64,000 nt of DNA from NCBI GenBank assembly GCA_963800275.1, contig CAWDAI010000013.1:1-64000 (forward strand), given 5' to 3'. The translations under genes and the position numbers were made by a program. Shown here piece after piece: positions 7,762-15,676 of the stretch (position 1 is its first letter; each line of letters opens with the position of its first letter). Below the pieces are notes generated by a model that saw only the letters and a list, made by a program, of their open reading frames with translations, did not search any database and had not been told where the DNA came from. Origin of the DNA: JAFMJV01 sp963800275 (lineage in GTDB: Bacteria > Chloroflexota > Limnocylindria > Limnocylindrales > CSP1-4).

Positions 7762-8012
7762 TCGTTGTCCCGGGCGATGACCCTCGACATCGCGCCACCG
7801 GAGGCGCGGGCGAAGGCAGCATTGGCCTCGGCGTCCAGGGCCAGCGCCGCATCGAGGCGAGCCTGCCGCTCGGCAAGCATGTCGCGACGGATGGACTCCG
7901 CGATGGCCGCGCTCATCGTCATCTGCTGTTCCTCCCGTCGACGGGACACGAACTCCATGAGATCTCGCGGCAGGCTGATGTGGAGCTTGGCGGCTCTGGT
8001 GTCAGCGGTCAC
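7758..8012 (-). CDS. ribbon-helix-helix antitoxin
   Basis: An 84-residue protein with an N-terminal ribbon-helix-helix (AAKLHISLPRDLMEFVSRR ... MTMSAAIAESIRRDML) that would bind DNA as a dimer. A helical charged tail (about residues 50-84) would wrap the MazF toxin. It begins at a GTG (8012) preceded by GGAGAAG. The dyads at 8041-8098 lie just upstream and fit an autoregulatory operator bound by antitoxin alone or by the toxin-antitoxin complex. Confidence 0.8.
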   Translation of the reverse strand: MTADTRAAKLHISLPRDLMEFVSRRREEQQMTMSAAIAESIRRDMLAERQARLDAALALDAEANAAFARASGGAMSRVIARDNE

Positions 8013-8040
8013 GGTGCTTCTCCGATGCGGGCGTCACAAC

Positions 8041-8098
8041 GGTAGCCCCGAGTGGGCTACCAGATAGTGCTACCAGTGGTTAACCCGCATGGTAGCAC
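8041..8098 (-). promoter_or_regulatory. double dyad operator of the toxin-antitoxin operon
   Basis: Two perfect inverted repeats sharing the half-site GGTAGC: GGTAGCCC (8041-8048) with GGGCTACC (8054-8061), and GTGCTACCA (8067-8075) with TGGTAGCAC (8090-8098). The palindrome GGTTAACC (8078-8085) sits between the arms of the second. All lie 29-86 bases upstream of the antitoxin start, where its promoter must be. Four half-sites suggest cooperative binding by RHH dimers. Confidence 0.7.
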
Positions 8099-8126
8099 CA
8101 CCTGGAGGCGAGCGGCACCGACGTCG

Positions 8127-8783
8127 CTAGTGTGCGAAGCCCGCTCTCCGCAGGGCGGGGGGCACGCCGATCGCCCGGCTCAGGTGCCCATCGACCAGGG
8201 CCAAGGGCGGCAGGTCGAGCGCGTTCATGTCCAGCGCTGCGAACTCGTCGAGCAGCCAGTGGGCGAACTTGCGCTCCACGTCGAGTGGCAGGCACACGAC
8301 CAGGTCTCGCATCGGCGCCAGCACCAGCCCATCGCGCCGGCCCAGCACGCGCACCAGCGCATCCGGCAGCAGCAGCAGGGAAGAGGCCCAGCCCTCCCGC
8401 GACTGGAAGGCGACCGTGGGCACCTCCGCGATCTGCTCGCAGATGAGGGCGAACTGCTTGCGCGCGGCGACCCGACCGCGGAGGTTCGCGAGGGCGCGGT
8501 CGAAGGCGGTCCCCGCCGAGATGCCCCAACCAGAGAGCTGCTCGTGTGTCACGAAGAGCATGGCCGGGCCGATGTCCAGCCCGAGCACGCAGCTGATACC
8601 GGGTCCGAGCTGGCGCTGCGGGAGCGCCGCAGTATCCGCCGGCAATGGACGACGGCGGGGGAGGGCCAGGCGCAGGTTCTGTGCGGCCTCCTCCCACGGT
8701 GCTGCGAGATCGACGGCCTCGATAGCCGTGATGATCTCATCGACGGAGGCGGTGGTGACCAGGGGTTCTTGTGGCGTCGTCAT
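8127..8783 (-). CDS. conserved hypothetical protein, possibly DUF1444-like
   Basis: A 218-residue soluble protein without a signal peptide or membrane segment. The central part (MLFVTHEQLSGWGISAGTAF followed by DRALANLRG) resembles DUF1444-type proteins, where a 'v(t/r).e.l..Wg.s..el...A..NL' pattern recurs; this is recognition by pattern only. A following stretch (GRRDGLVLAPMRDLVVCLPL) is typical of the same family. No catalytic residues are evident. It stands alone between the antitoxin operon and the divergent MFS gene. Confidence 0.55.
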   Translation of the reverse strand: MTTPQEPLVTTASVDEIITAIEAVDLAAPWEEAAQNLRLALPRRRPLPADTAALPQRQLGPGISCVLGLDIGPAMLFVTHEQLSGWGISAGTAFDRALANLRGRVAARKQFALICEQIAEVPTVAFQSREGWASSLLLLPDALVRVLGRRDGLVLAPMRDLVVCLPLDVERKFAHWLLDEFAALDMNALDLPPLALVDGHLSRAIGVPPALRRAGFAH

Positions 8784-8883
8784 GCCCGTACCTTGGCCGC
8801 CGATCCTTGCCGCCGGCTCTCCAGGTGGTTACCACGGCGTTGTCATCCAGCAGGTCGATGTGGATGGGCCGTAGGCTGGGTGA

Positions 8884-10041
8884 GTGACCTCTACCACCGC
8901 GCCGGCCACCGAGGTTCGACGCGCTTATCTCGACCAGGCCGCGGTCAGCTACAGCTTCTACGTGGTTGGTGCCTCGACCGCGTTCATCGCACTGGCGCTG
9001 TCACTGACGCAGACGCAGGCGGGGATGCACTCGTCGGCCATGGCCATCGGCATGATCGCGACCGGCCTCACCGGGGAGCGGCTCGACCGGCGGTTCGGTG
9101 TGCGGCGCATCTACCGCAGCGCCATCGCCCTGCTGGCTGCCTCGCTCGTACTGCTGGCGTTGGCCCCGGCGCTGGCCGTGACCCTGGCGGCTTCACTGGG
9201 CGTCGGCCTCGGTGCAGGCACGATGTTCGGGCACGTCAACCAGACGCTCGGCGCCGGGGGCGGGGCGGTGGTACGCGTCCAGCTGACGCGCGGGGCCTTC
9301 GTGGCCAAGGCGTCGCAGCTGATGGCGCCGGTGGCCATCGCGGCGGGTGCGATCGTCGGCCTCGACTGGGAGTTCGTGGTGGTGCCGGTGCTCGTGTTCC
9401 TCGCGGTGCTCTTGGCCTGGTCACGGGGGCGTGCTGCGGGCTCCACCGCGCACACCTCCCTGGGTTCCCTGCCGCGGGCCTACTGGCTGCCCTGGATCCT
9501 GACGGTGCTGGTCATCGCGCTCGAGTTCTTCGTGGTCGTCTGGGGCAGCACGCTCGTGGCCTCGCGGACGGGCGTCTCGCTGGCCGATGCCACGCTCACC
9601 ATCTCGGCCTTCATCGCGGGCATGATCGCGGGGCGGGCGGTGATGTCGGTCGGGGCGGCGGGACGGCTCGATCCGGTGTGGGTCATCCGCGGCGGCCTGC
9701 TGCTGACCTTCGCCGCGGTGCTGGTCTTGTGGGTCTCCGGCTCGTGGTGGCTGAGCGTGGCGGCGATGGCGGTGTCCGGCTTCGGCGTGGGCATCCTCTA
9801 TCCACCGGCGGCCTCGATCACGTTGGCGGCGGCTCCGGGTGCGCCGGGCGCGGGATCGGCCCGACTGGTGCTGGCGGCGGGGCTGGCCATCCTGGTGGCG
9901 CCACTGCTCCTGGGTGTGGTGGCCGACGTGACCGACATCGACTCGGCCTGGCTACTGGTACCGGGCGTGTGCGTACTGGTGGCGTTGCTCTCGGTGCCGG
10001 TGGACCGTAGGCGGGTCAGCCGCGAGCAGCGAGCGTCGTAG
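8884..10041 (+). CDS. major facilitator superfamily transporter
   Basis: A 385-residue membrane protein with about ten to twelve transmembrane segments in two halves. The loop after the second segment has the MFS pattern (GERLDRRFGVRRIYRS). The substrate cannot be told; the layout suggests an exporter or sugar/drug transporter. The start is the GTG at 8884: a TAGGCT hexamer (8872-8877) ends six bases before it, the leaderless arrangement. The 3' end overlaps the convergent vsr gene by 26 bases. Confidence 0.8.
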   Translation: MTSTTAPATEVRRAYLDQAAVSYSFYVVGASTAFIALALSLTQTQAGMHSSAMAIGMIATGLTGERLDRRFGVRRIYRSAIALLAASLVLLALAPALAVTLAASLGVGLGAGTMFGHVNQTLGAGGGAVVRVQLTRGAFVAKASQLMAPVAIAAGAIVGLDWEFVVVPVLVFLAVLLAWSRGRAAGSTAHTSLGSLPRAYWLPWILTVLVIALEFFVVVWGSTLVASRTGVSLADATLTISAFIAGMIAGRAVMSVGAAGRLDPVWVIRGGLLLTFAAVLVLWVSGSWWLSVAAMAVSGFGVGILYPPAASITLAAAPGAPGAGSARLVLAAGLAILVAPLLLGVVADVTDIDSAWLLVPGVCVLVALLSVPVDRRRVSREQRAS

Positions 10042-10453
10042 AGACCTCTGCGACCACGCCGTCGAGTCTGTCCCGGATATCGCATTCCCAGATCTCATAG
10101 ACGGTCCAATCGGCCGACTCCAGCTCTCGACGCTTGCGCGCGTCACGCTCCCGGTTGAGCTCGAACTTGCGAGCCCAGAACTCCGGGTTCGACTTGGGTA
10201 GAACCAGATGGCACCTGGGGCAGTGGTGCCAGTAGCAGCCGTGCACGAAGACCGCGACCTTGCGACCCGGGTACGAGATGTCCGGCCGACCGGGCGCTCG
10301 CTTCCAGTTCAGCCGATAGCCGGGATAGCCAGCGTCACGCAGAGCTGACCGGAGACGGCGCTCGGGCTGCGTGTCCTTTGCCCGGTTGGCCTTCATCACC
10401 GTCCGTACGGCTGGTGTAGATGGGGGTGGATTGGGGAGTTGTAGCCGCGCCAT
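10016..10453 (-). CDS. vsr: very short patch repair (Vsr) DNA mismatch endonuclease
   Basis: A 145-residue Vsr nuclease, which nicks next to T:G mismatches formed by deamination of 5-methylcytosine. Visible family motifs: GRPDISY with the catalytic Asp, VFVHGCYWHHCPRC with the metal/zinc-binding His and Cys residues, FWARKFELNRERD, and a VYEIWECDIR end. The start is the ATG at 10453; an upstream TTG (10477) in frame is weaker. It belongs functionally with the C5-methyltransferase two genes away, separated only by the broken BglII-type nuclease. Confidence 0.88.
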   Translation of the reverse strand: MARLQLPNPPPSTPAVRTVMKANRAKDTQPERRLRSALRDAGYPGYRLNWKRAPGRPDISYPGRKVAVFVHGCYWHHCPRCHLVLPKSNPEFWARKFELNRERDARKRRELESADWTVYEIWECDIRDRLDGVVAEVSTTLAARG

Positions 10454-10514
10454 CTGGCTCAGTATGAGGTTGGTCAAAGACCTACGCTAAGTCACCAACC
10501 AGGGAGGGTCGGTC

Positions 10515-11104
10515 TTGGATTACCTCACGCAGGATTTCAGACACGCTGCCGCTCTGTTGCGAGTCACCCAGCGTGGCTCGATATCCGGACGGCCATCGAG
10601 ACAATCGATCGCGACCTCGTTATCGAGAAGCAACTCCAACTGGCCAAGGAAGGCCGCTCGCCAAGGGGAGGACAGCGAGCGCTGAATGCTCTCTTCGATG
10701 GTACTACTGCCCGAACCGTCTTGGCGTCACCAGCCTCGGCTGTTCGCTACGCCAGAGCTGCGCAAGTGGAAGATGGACTTCCTCAAGGCGCGTGTCGGTG
10801 TTGAGGTGTCCTTCAATCACGCCGAAGCGATCCTTGGCAATTCACCCGCCTGAACATCGCTGGTGAGTCGGAGCGGGTCATTGAAGAGTCAGGCATTGAC
10901 GTCGGGGTCGTTATAACGGCAACCGACCCCCTGAAGTCTTGGTCGAAGATGGACTCCGCTGTGGGTACGTTCCCAGCTTTCAGAGCCTGGCTCCGGGAGA
11001 TGAAGCCCATTCTCCCCATTCCGCTTCTGCTCATTGGCTTGACTGCAGAGGGCTGGGAAGCGACCGACGTGTTCGGGGGTACCCGGACCGGCACCCGCGC
11101 GTAA
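10515..11104 (+). pseudogene. BglII-family type II restriction endonuclease, frameshifted
   Basis: Read across three frames, this stretch gives a coherent nuclease: DYLTQDFRHAAALL from a TTG at 10515; then a second frame with AWLDIRTAIETIDRDLVIEK; then the first frame again with LFATPELRKWKMDFLKARVG and VEVSFNHAEA; then the second frame with NIAGESERVIEESGIDVGVV to the TAA at 11104. The WKMDF...EVSFNHAE part matches the active-site region of BglII-type enzymes (D-x(n)-E-x-S/Q). Shifts lie near 10545-10560, 10705-10725 and 10829-10833. It is either a dead gene or one damaged by sequencing errors. It faces the methyltransferase tail to tail, six bases apart. Confidence 0.7.
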
Positions 11105-11109
11105 TGCTT

Positions 11110-12399
11110 CTAGGAGGCGGGCACCACACGCTCACCGAGGGTCGATTCAGCCTTCGGTAGAGTCGATACCTCAGCGATAAGTTCGGCTCCGACCCGTTCG
11201 ATCAGACCGACGACGAGGGCATTGCCCATCATGAAAGCGCGCCTTCCCTCGGGCATTCCCGTGTCGGTCCAGTCGTCAGGGAAGCCGTTCAGCCGCTCCA
11301 GTTCACGAGTCGTGAGACGTCGATAGCGTCCGTCATCGGCTTGGACGAGGTGCTTGAACCGAGAAGGTGTCCGGCCTCCTTCGCCCGTGAGGATCGTCCG
11401 TGCTGGCCCGTCGGTCCGGTCCGGGTACGGGATAGGTCCCTCCACGTAGTAGTACGGCGTGCCAGAGCCTCGGTGATACCGCTGCTCACGCTTGGCGCCC
11501 TTCAGATACTGCCAGCGCCCCAAATCTGACTCAGAGACGAAGTATGAGTCGGGTACATCCGGCGTCGGCTCGAGCATGTCCCCGAGGGTCAGGAATGGAC
11601 CCTCCCATGCCGGCTCAAGTTCAAGCGTCCACACTCGCCGTTGCGACATATAGCCGGCATTCCTGAAGGGCGAGCCGCCCTTCACCGCTCCGAACGACTC
11701 GGAGACTTCAGCTGCGGTGCCATCGACGGGAAACGTCGGTGCCGACGAGAGGGTCGGGCCCTCAACGATTGGCAGCGCTCGTGCCAACGGCCCGTCATAG
11801 ATGGCGTCATTCGGGTCTCTTGAGTTCGCCCCCTCGAGGCGGCCGATGAGCAGCACACGGCGCCGCTTCTGCGGGAACCCGTAGTCAGCGGCGTTCACGA
11901 CGCGCCATTCGACCTCATAGCCCAGGTTGGCCAAGGCCGCCAACATGACGCCGAAATCCCGCCCGCGCTGCCCGGTCGGAGACTTCAGCAGGCGGTCGAC
12001 GTTCTCCAGGAAGAGCAACGGCGGGCGTTTCATGATCAGCAGGCGGTAGATCTCCCACCACAGGACGCCCTTCTTGCCAACGATGCCGGTGGCTTGGTTC
12101 AAGGCCTTGGCGACCGAGTAGTCCTGACAGGGGAAGCCGCCGACAAGCAGCTCATGGTCCGGAATCACAGTTCGGCCGGCCTCAGCCTGGTTCATCACCT
12201 CGTGGATGTCTTCGCACACAGCACCCGCGGTACCGAAGTGTTTGACATAGCACTCGAAGGCGTGTTGGGTCTTGGTGCTCGGTTCCCATTGATTAGCCCA
12301 CACGGTCTCCCAGCCGGATCTCTCGAGCCCGATCCGGAACCCGCCTACGCCGGCGAAGAGCTCAACCACGCGGGGCTTGGTCGGAGAAGTCAATGGCAT
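11110..12399 (-). CDS. DNA (cytosine-5-)-methyltransferase
   Basis: A 429-residue C5-methyltransferase with motifs in canonical order: motif I ELFAGVGGFRIGLE (about 13-26), motif IV with the catalytic cysteine GGFPCQDYSVA (about 87-97), motif VI FLENVDRLL, motif VIII QKRRRVLLIG, and motif X GNALVVGLIERVG near residue 395. The target-recognition domain lies between VIII and X (about 185-370); its sequence specificity cannot be read. It should modify the site of the neighbouring BglII-type nuclease, and vsr would repair its deamination products. A full -35/-10 promoter ends six bases from the ATG. Confidence 0.92.
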   Translation of the reverse strand: MPLTSPTKPRVVELFAGVGGFRIGLERSGWETVWANQWEPSTKTQHAFECYVKHFGTAGAVCEDIHEVMNQAEAGRTVIPDHELLVGGFPCQDYSVAKALNQATGIVGKKGVLWWEIYRLLIMKRPPLLFLENVDRLLKSPTGQRGRDFGVMLAALANLGYEVEWRVVNAADYGFPQKRRRVLLIGRLEGANSRDPNDAIYDGPLARALPIVEGPTLSSAPTFPVDGTAAEVSESFGAVKGGSPFRNAGYMSQRRVWTLELEPAWEGPFLTLGDMLEPTPDVPDSYFVSESDLGRWQYLKGAKREQRYHRGSGTPYYYVEGPIPYPDRTDGPARTILTGEGGRTPSRFKHLVQADDGRYRRLTTRELERLNGFPDDWTDTGMPEGRRAFMMGNALVVGLIERVGAELIAEVSTLPKAESTLGERVVPAS

Positions 12400-12405
12400 A
12401 GGTGC

Positions 12406-12434
12406 ATCCTATTCGATCCTTCGGTTTCGATCAA
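12406..12434 (-). promoter_or_regulatory. sigma-A promoter of the methyltransferase gene, leaderless
   Basis: On the minus strand TTGATC (12429-12434), 17 bases, then TAGGAT (12406-12411), which ends six bases before the ATG at 12399. Standard -10 to start-site spacing would put transcription initiation on the start codon. This is the cleanest promoter in the window. Confidence 0.65.
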
Positions 12435-12521
12435 GTGTTCCTAGCTGCGTACGGTGCTGAGGCGCACGCCCGGGCTGTGGGAGGTCATGATTGGCGCAGA
12501 TGACCGCTTCGACTTGGGTCG

Positions 12522-13737
12522 ATGGCTGACGCGTCGACCTACTCCTTCGATGCTTTGTCCCGCGCCGACCTGATTGTCGACGCCGTCTACGAGGGCGGCA
12601 CGGTCGGCAACGTCGGGGACGACCCTCTGGCCGTTCTCCTGCCGTGCGGCAATCAGGGCGGCTTCCGCTACAAGAAGGGACCGGATGGCGATCCGCTGTT
12701 CGTCGTGCTGTATTCCGATCTGGCAGATCCCGATTGGCCCGACGTCCTCGATGTCGAGCTTGGACGCTTCACCTATTGGGGAGACAACAAGAGGGCGGGG
12801 CAGCAGTTGACCTCTACCAAACGGGGCGGGAACCAGATTCTGCAGACCATGTTCGACCGTCTCCACGGCTCCGTCGAGGAGAGGAAGCGCATCCCGCCGT
12901 TCTTCGTCTTCACGAAGGGCCCGAAGGGACGCGACGTCGTATTCCGAGGTCTGGCAGTGCCCGGGGCGCCGGGCATCACCGCGAACGAGGACTTGGTCGC
13001 GGTTTGGCGGACTGGCGAGCGTGGCAAGCGGTTCCAGAACTACCGTTCGCTCTTCTCCATCTTGGACGTGCCCGTGGTGACCAGGACCTGGATCGCCGAC
13101 CTCGTTGACGGCGTCTGCAACGGTTCGAATGCGCCGGACGCCTGGTCCCGGTGGCGTGCGGGCAAGACCGCGTCTCTCCTGAGGGCGCCTGCATCCCTGC
13201 AATCTCGACCGAAGGCACAACAGCTTCCCGATCCTAGCGACCGACCGATCGATCGAGGCGATCACGAATCACTTCGAGAAGGGCGCCGACTTTGAGGCCT
13301 GTGCCGCTCGCCTGTGGGAGATGCAAGCCGGCCGAATCGAATACACCTTGACCCGGCCCAGTCGTGACGGGGGTAGGGATGCGTTCGGCGCGGTCCGTGT
13401 CGGACCGGAGAGCGACCCCGTCCGGCTCGAGTTCGCTCTCGAGGCCAAGCGCTATGCGTTGGAACACTCGGTCACCGTGAGGGTCTTGCCCCGGCCGATC
13501 TCGCGCATCCGGAATCGGATGTTCGGCGTGCTGGTCACGACCTCGTTCCTCAATCACCAGGCCTACGAGGAGTTCAAGACGGACGGGCATCCGATCGTCG
13601 TCATCGCCGCGCGGGATATCGTCGATATCCTTAAGGCGAACGGGTACAGCGATGCTGCCGACGTCAAGGCGTGGCTCGAACGCGAGTTTCCAGTGGCGGA
13701 GTCGCATGCGGCGCAACCCCCGGCGCTCACCGCCTAG
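12522..13737 (+). CDS. AspBHI-type 5-methylcytosine-dependent restriction endonuclease (one frameshift)
   Basis: About 404 residues when one extra base between about 13190 and 13225 is allowed for; uncorrected, the frame from 12522 stops at 13295. The N-terminal half has the AspBHI recognition-domain pattern: DAVYEGGTVGN, NQGGFRYKK, DPDWPDVLDVELGRFTYWGD, RGGNQILQTMF. The second frame supplies HFEKGADFEACAARLWEM, TRPSRDGGRDAFG and LEAKRYA, an Mrr-like PD-(D/E)xK catalytic domain (Asp, then E-x-K). AspBHI enzymes cut DNA carrying 5-methylcytosine in a defined context. It lies back to back with the Dcm-type methyltransferase and ends within the convergent nuclease gene. Confidence 0.75.
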
Positions 13738-15602
13738 AAGCTTCGCCATCCCGTCCCCGAAGCGACAGCAAGGATCTCGGCCATGACCTGGCAATCCACG
13801 CGGTTGTAGGCGGCGACCTCCTGCATGAGTGAATCGTCCAGCAAGCACCCGCCCGACTCGGCGATCGACTCCTGCACGCGCCAGGCCGCGACCATGGCAC
13901 CCATGCCGTCGGTCGGCCCGTCACCCCAGGACGTCTGGATGTGCCCCAGCGCATGCATGGCCTTGGCGATGGACTTGAGCCCGAAGTTGAAGGCACCCGT
14001 CACGGTCACCGGCGGCACCTTGATGATTCGGTCCAGCAGGTCGAACCAGGGCAGCACCGGCCAGTCGTTGTGCGGATGACGCACCCGTGCCGCGTTGTAG
14101 GCACTCGTGAGCGTAGACGTCTCCGCTGGACTCCAGTGGTAGATGCGCGCCTGCTCGAGGGTGATACCGCGTTGCGCGCACAGTTCGCGCATGCGACCCA
14201 CCCACGCATCGAGGACCGCAGCTTCCGAGGCTTCATCCAGCCGGTCCACCGTCCACTGGTCGCGCTCGGGATCGAGCACCCACTGCCCGTCCTCCAGGCG
14301 ACCGCAGCCGACCTGGAAGATGAGCGGCTGCCCGCCTTCCAGGGGCAGGGTGCTGAAGTCATCGGCCATGTTGGAGACCGTCTCGAAGTCCACGAACAGC
14401 TCCAGCGGCGCCGGCCGCGACCAGGTGTCGTCCTTGAGGTCCAGCCGTTCCGGCAGCAGTACCGGGTCGAACGACCGGTTGGCTGCGAGCACGGCATCGC
14501 ACATGCGACCGGCAACGCCATCCAGTCCGAGCGTAGCGGCCGAGACGCGCGAGTCGCTCCAACGGGTCATGCCGCGTTCGTGTGCCGCCTGCCGCTTGGC
14601 GGGGTTCACGCCCGGCAGCAGCGTCAGCTCCTCCAGCTCCCGGCCGATCTGCGCCTTGGCCGAGTGCCAGGGATCGTCCATGTCGCGACGCATGTGCGGG
14701 TACAGCTCCGGCCGTGAGGGGACCGGCAGCACCTCCCACTGGGCGCCGTCACGGCGCAGCTCCCGGATCCAGCGGTGGGCCCGCAGGGTCACGTCACGCA
14801 GGCTGGCGCCATCGTGCTTGTCGAACGTGTTGTCCATGCGCACGCGACCGATGCGCTCCAGGCAGCCCTGGCCACGTCCGTCCTTGCCCTGCTTCCAGTT
14901 CCGCCCCAGCAGGTAGCCGAAGGGTGGCGCATACCCCTGGATCCGCCCGAGCGCGGTGGTGTAGACCCACACCTGCGATTGGTATGCGAGCGACTTGGCC
15001 GAGCTCCCCATGGACCCATCCTTGGCCAGCTCCAGCTTGCGGCACTTGATGTCGATGACGCGGTAGTGGCGGTCCTCCCAGCCGATGCCCGGCGCGCCGA
15101 CCGCAGCCTCTTCGATCGACACATCCTCGGGGAACAGCCCCGCCAGCACATCCGAACGCACGATGAGGTCCGCCATCCCGTAGGTCCGGTGCTGCGGGTC
15201 GCGCAGCACGCCCTGGGTGATGACGGGCACGCCCTCGATCATGGCGTCGACCGTTCGCTCTGCCGCGGCGAGCGCGTGACCGTCCTCCCAGGTGGTGGCG
15301 ATACGGACGACGTCGATCTGCTGCCGCAAGAGCTCGATCACCCCGGCCTCGAAGGCGTCACCCTGCCGGAACACGAAGTCGCGGAAGCTGGTGCGCGGCT
15401 CGTAGCCCTCCACCTCGTCATCCGGCACGAACCCGGCCGCGCGACCGTAGCGCTCGAGCCAGTCGAGCAGCGGATCGTCGTTCAGCCAGTTGCGTCCCTT
15501 GGTCGCCGAGACCCAGTCGTGCCAGTCCTCACGCTCGACCGGCTGGACGACGCGTCCATCATCGGCGGTCACGAGCGCCGCCTTGCCCATGATGCGTTCC
15601 AC
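13734..15602 (-). CDS. RecB-like nuclease with C-terminal RNase H-like exonuclease domain (TM0106-type)
   Basis: A 622-residue two-domain nuclease. The N-terminal PD-(D/E)xK part carries GVPVITQGVLRDPQHRTYG, ADLIVRS and YRVIDIKCRKLELAK (the D...(I)DxK signature, about residues 150-220). The C-terminal part (about 400-620) starts with ELFVDFETVSNM, the first acidic motif of DEDD-type exonucleases, and contains NFGLKSIAKAM and YNRVDCQVM. Proteins of this architecture are often called TM0106 or RecB-family nucleases; their biological role is unclear. The GTG at 15602 is chosen because TACCAT (minus strand, 15610-15615) ends seven bases before it; the ATG at 15590 is the alternative. It adjoins the restriction genes. 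Confidence 0.7.
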   Translation of the reverse strand: MERIMGKAALVTADDGRVVQPVEREDWHDWVSATKGRNWLNDDPLLDWLERYGRAAGFVPDDEVEGYEPRTSFRDFVFRQGDAFEAGVIELLRQQIDVVRIATTWEDGHALAAAERTVDAMIEGVPVITQGVLRDPQHRTYGMADLIVRSDVLAGLFPEDVSIEEAAVGAPGIGWEDRHYRVIDIKCRKLELAKDGSMGSSAKSLAYQSQVWVYTTALGRIQGYAPPFGYLLGRNWKQGKDGRGQGCLERIGRVRMDNTFDKHDGASLRDVTLRAHRWIRELRRDGAQWEVLPVPSRPELYPHMRRDMDDPWHSAKAQIGRELEELTLLPGVNPAKRQAAHERGMTRWSDSRVSAATLGLDGVAGRMCDAVLAANRSFDPVLLPERLDLKDDTWSRPAPLELFVDFETVSNMADDFSTLPLEGGQPLIFQVGCGRLEDGQWVLDPERDQWTVDRLDEASEAAVLDAWVGRMRELCAQRGITLEQARIYHWSPAETSTLTSAYNAARVRHPHNDWPVLPWFDLLDRIIKVPPVTVTGAFNFGLKSIAKAMHALGHIQTSWGDGPTDGMGAMVAAWRVQESIAESGGCLLDDSLMQEVAAYNRVDCQVMAEILAVASGTGWRSF

Positions 15603-15676
15603 CTTGCCGATGGTAGGCGTTCTCCGTGCCACCTCGTGTGGCACCCGGGTCACGCCGCCGATTAGGCTGGCGCGTG

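Noticed and set aside
8052..10010. A 652-codon open frame on the plus strand across the DUF1444-like and MFS genes
   Set aside because: It is Gly/Arg/His-rich nonsense in the wrong frame or strand; the MFS frame (8884-10041) and the minus-strand gene have clear protein character.
10016..15602. Prophage or integrative element
   Set aside because: No integrase, transposase, structural phage gene, tRNA-associated att site or terminal inverted repeats were seen; the RM genes alone do not establish one.
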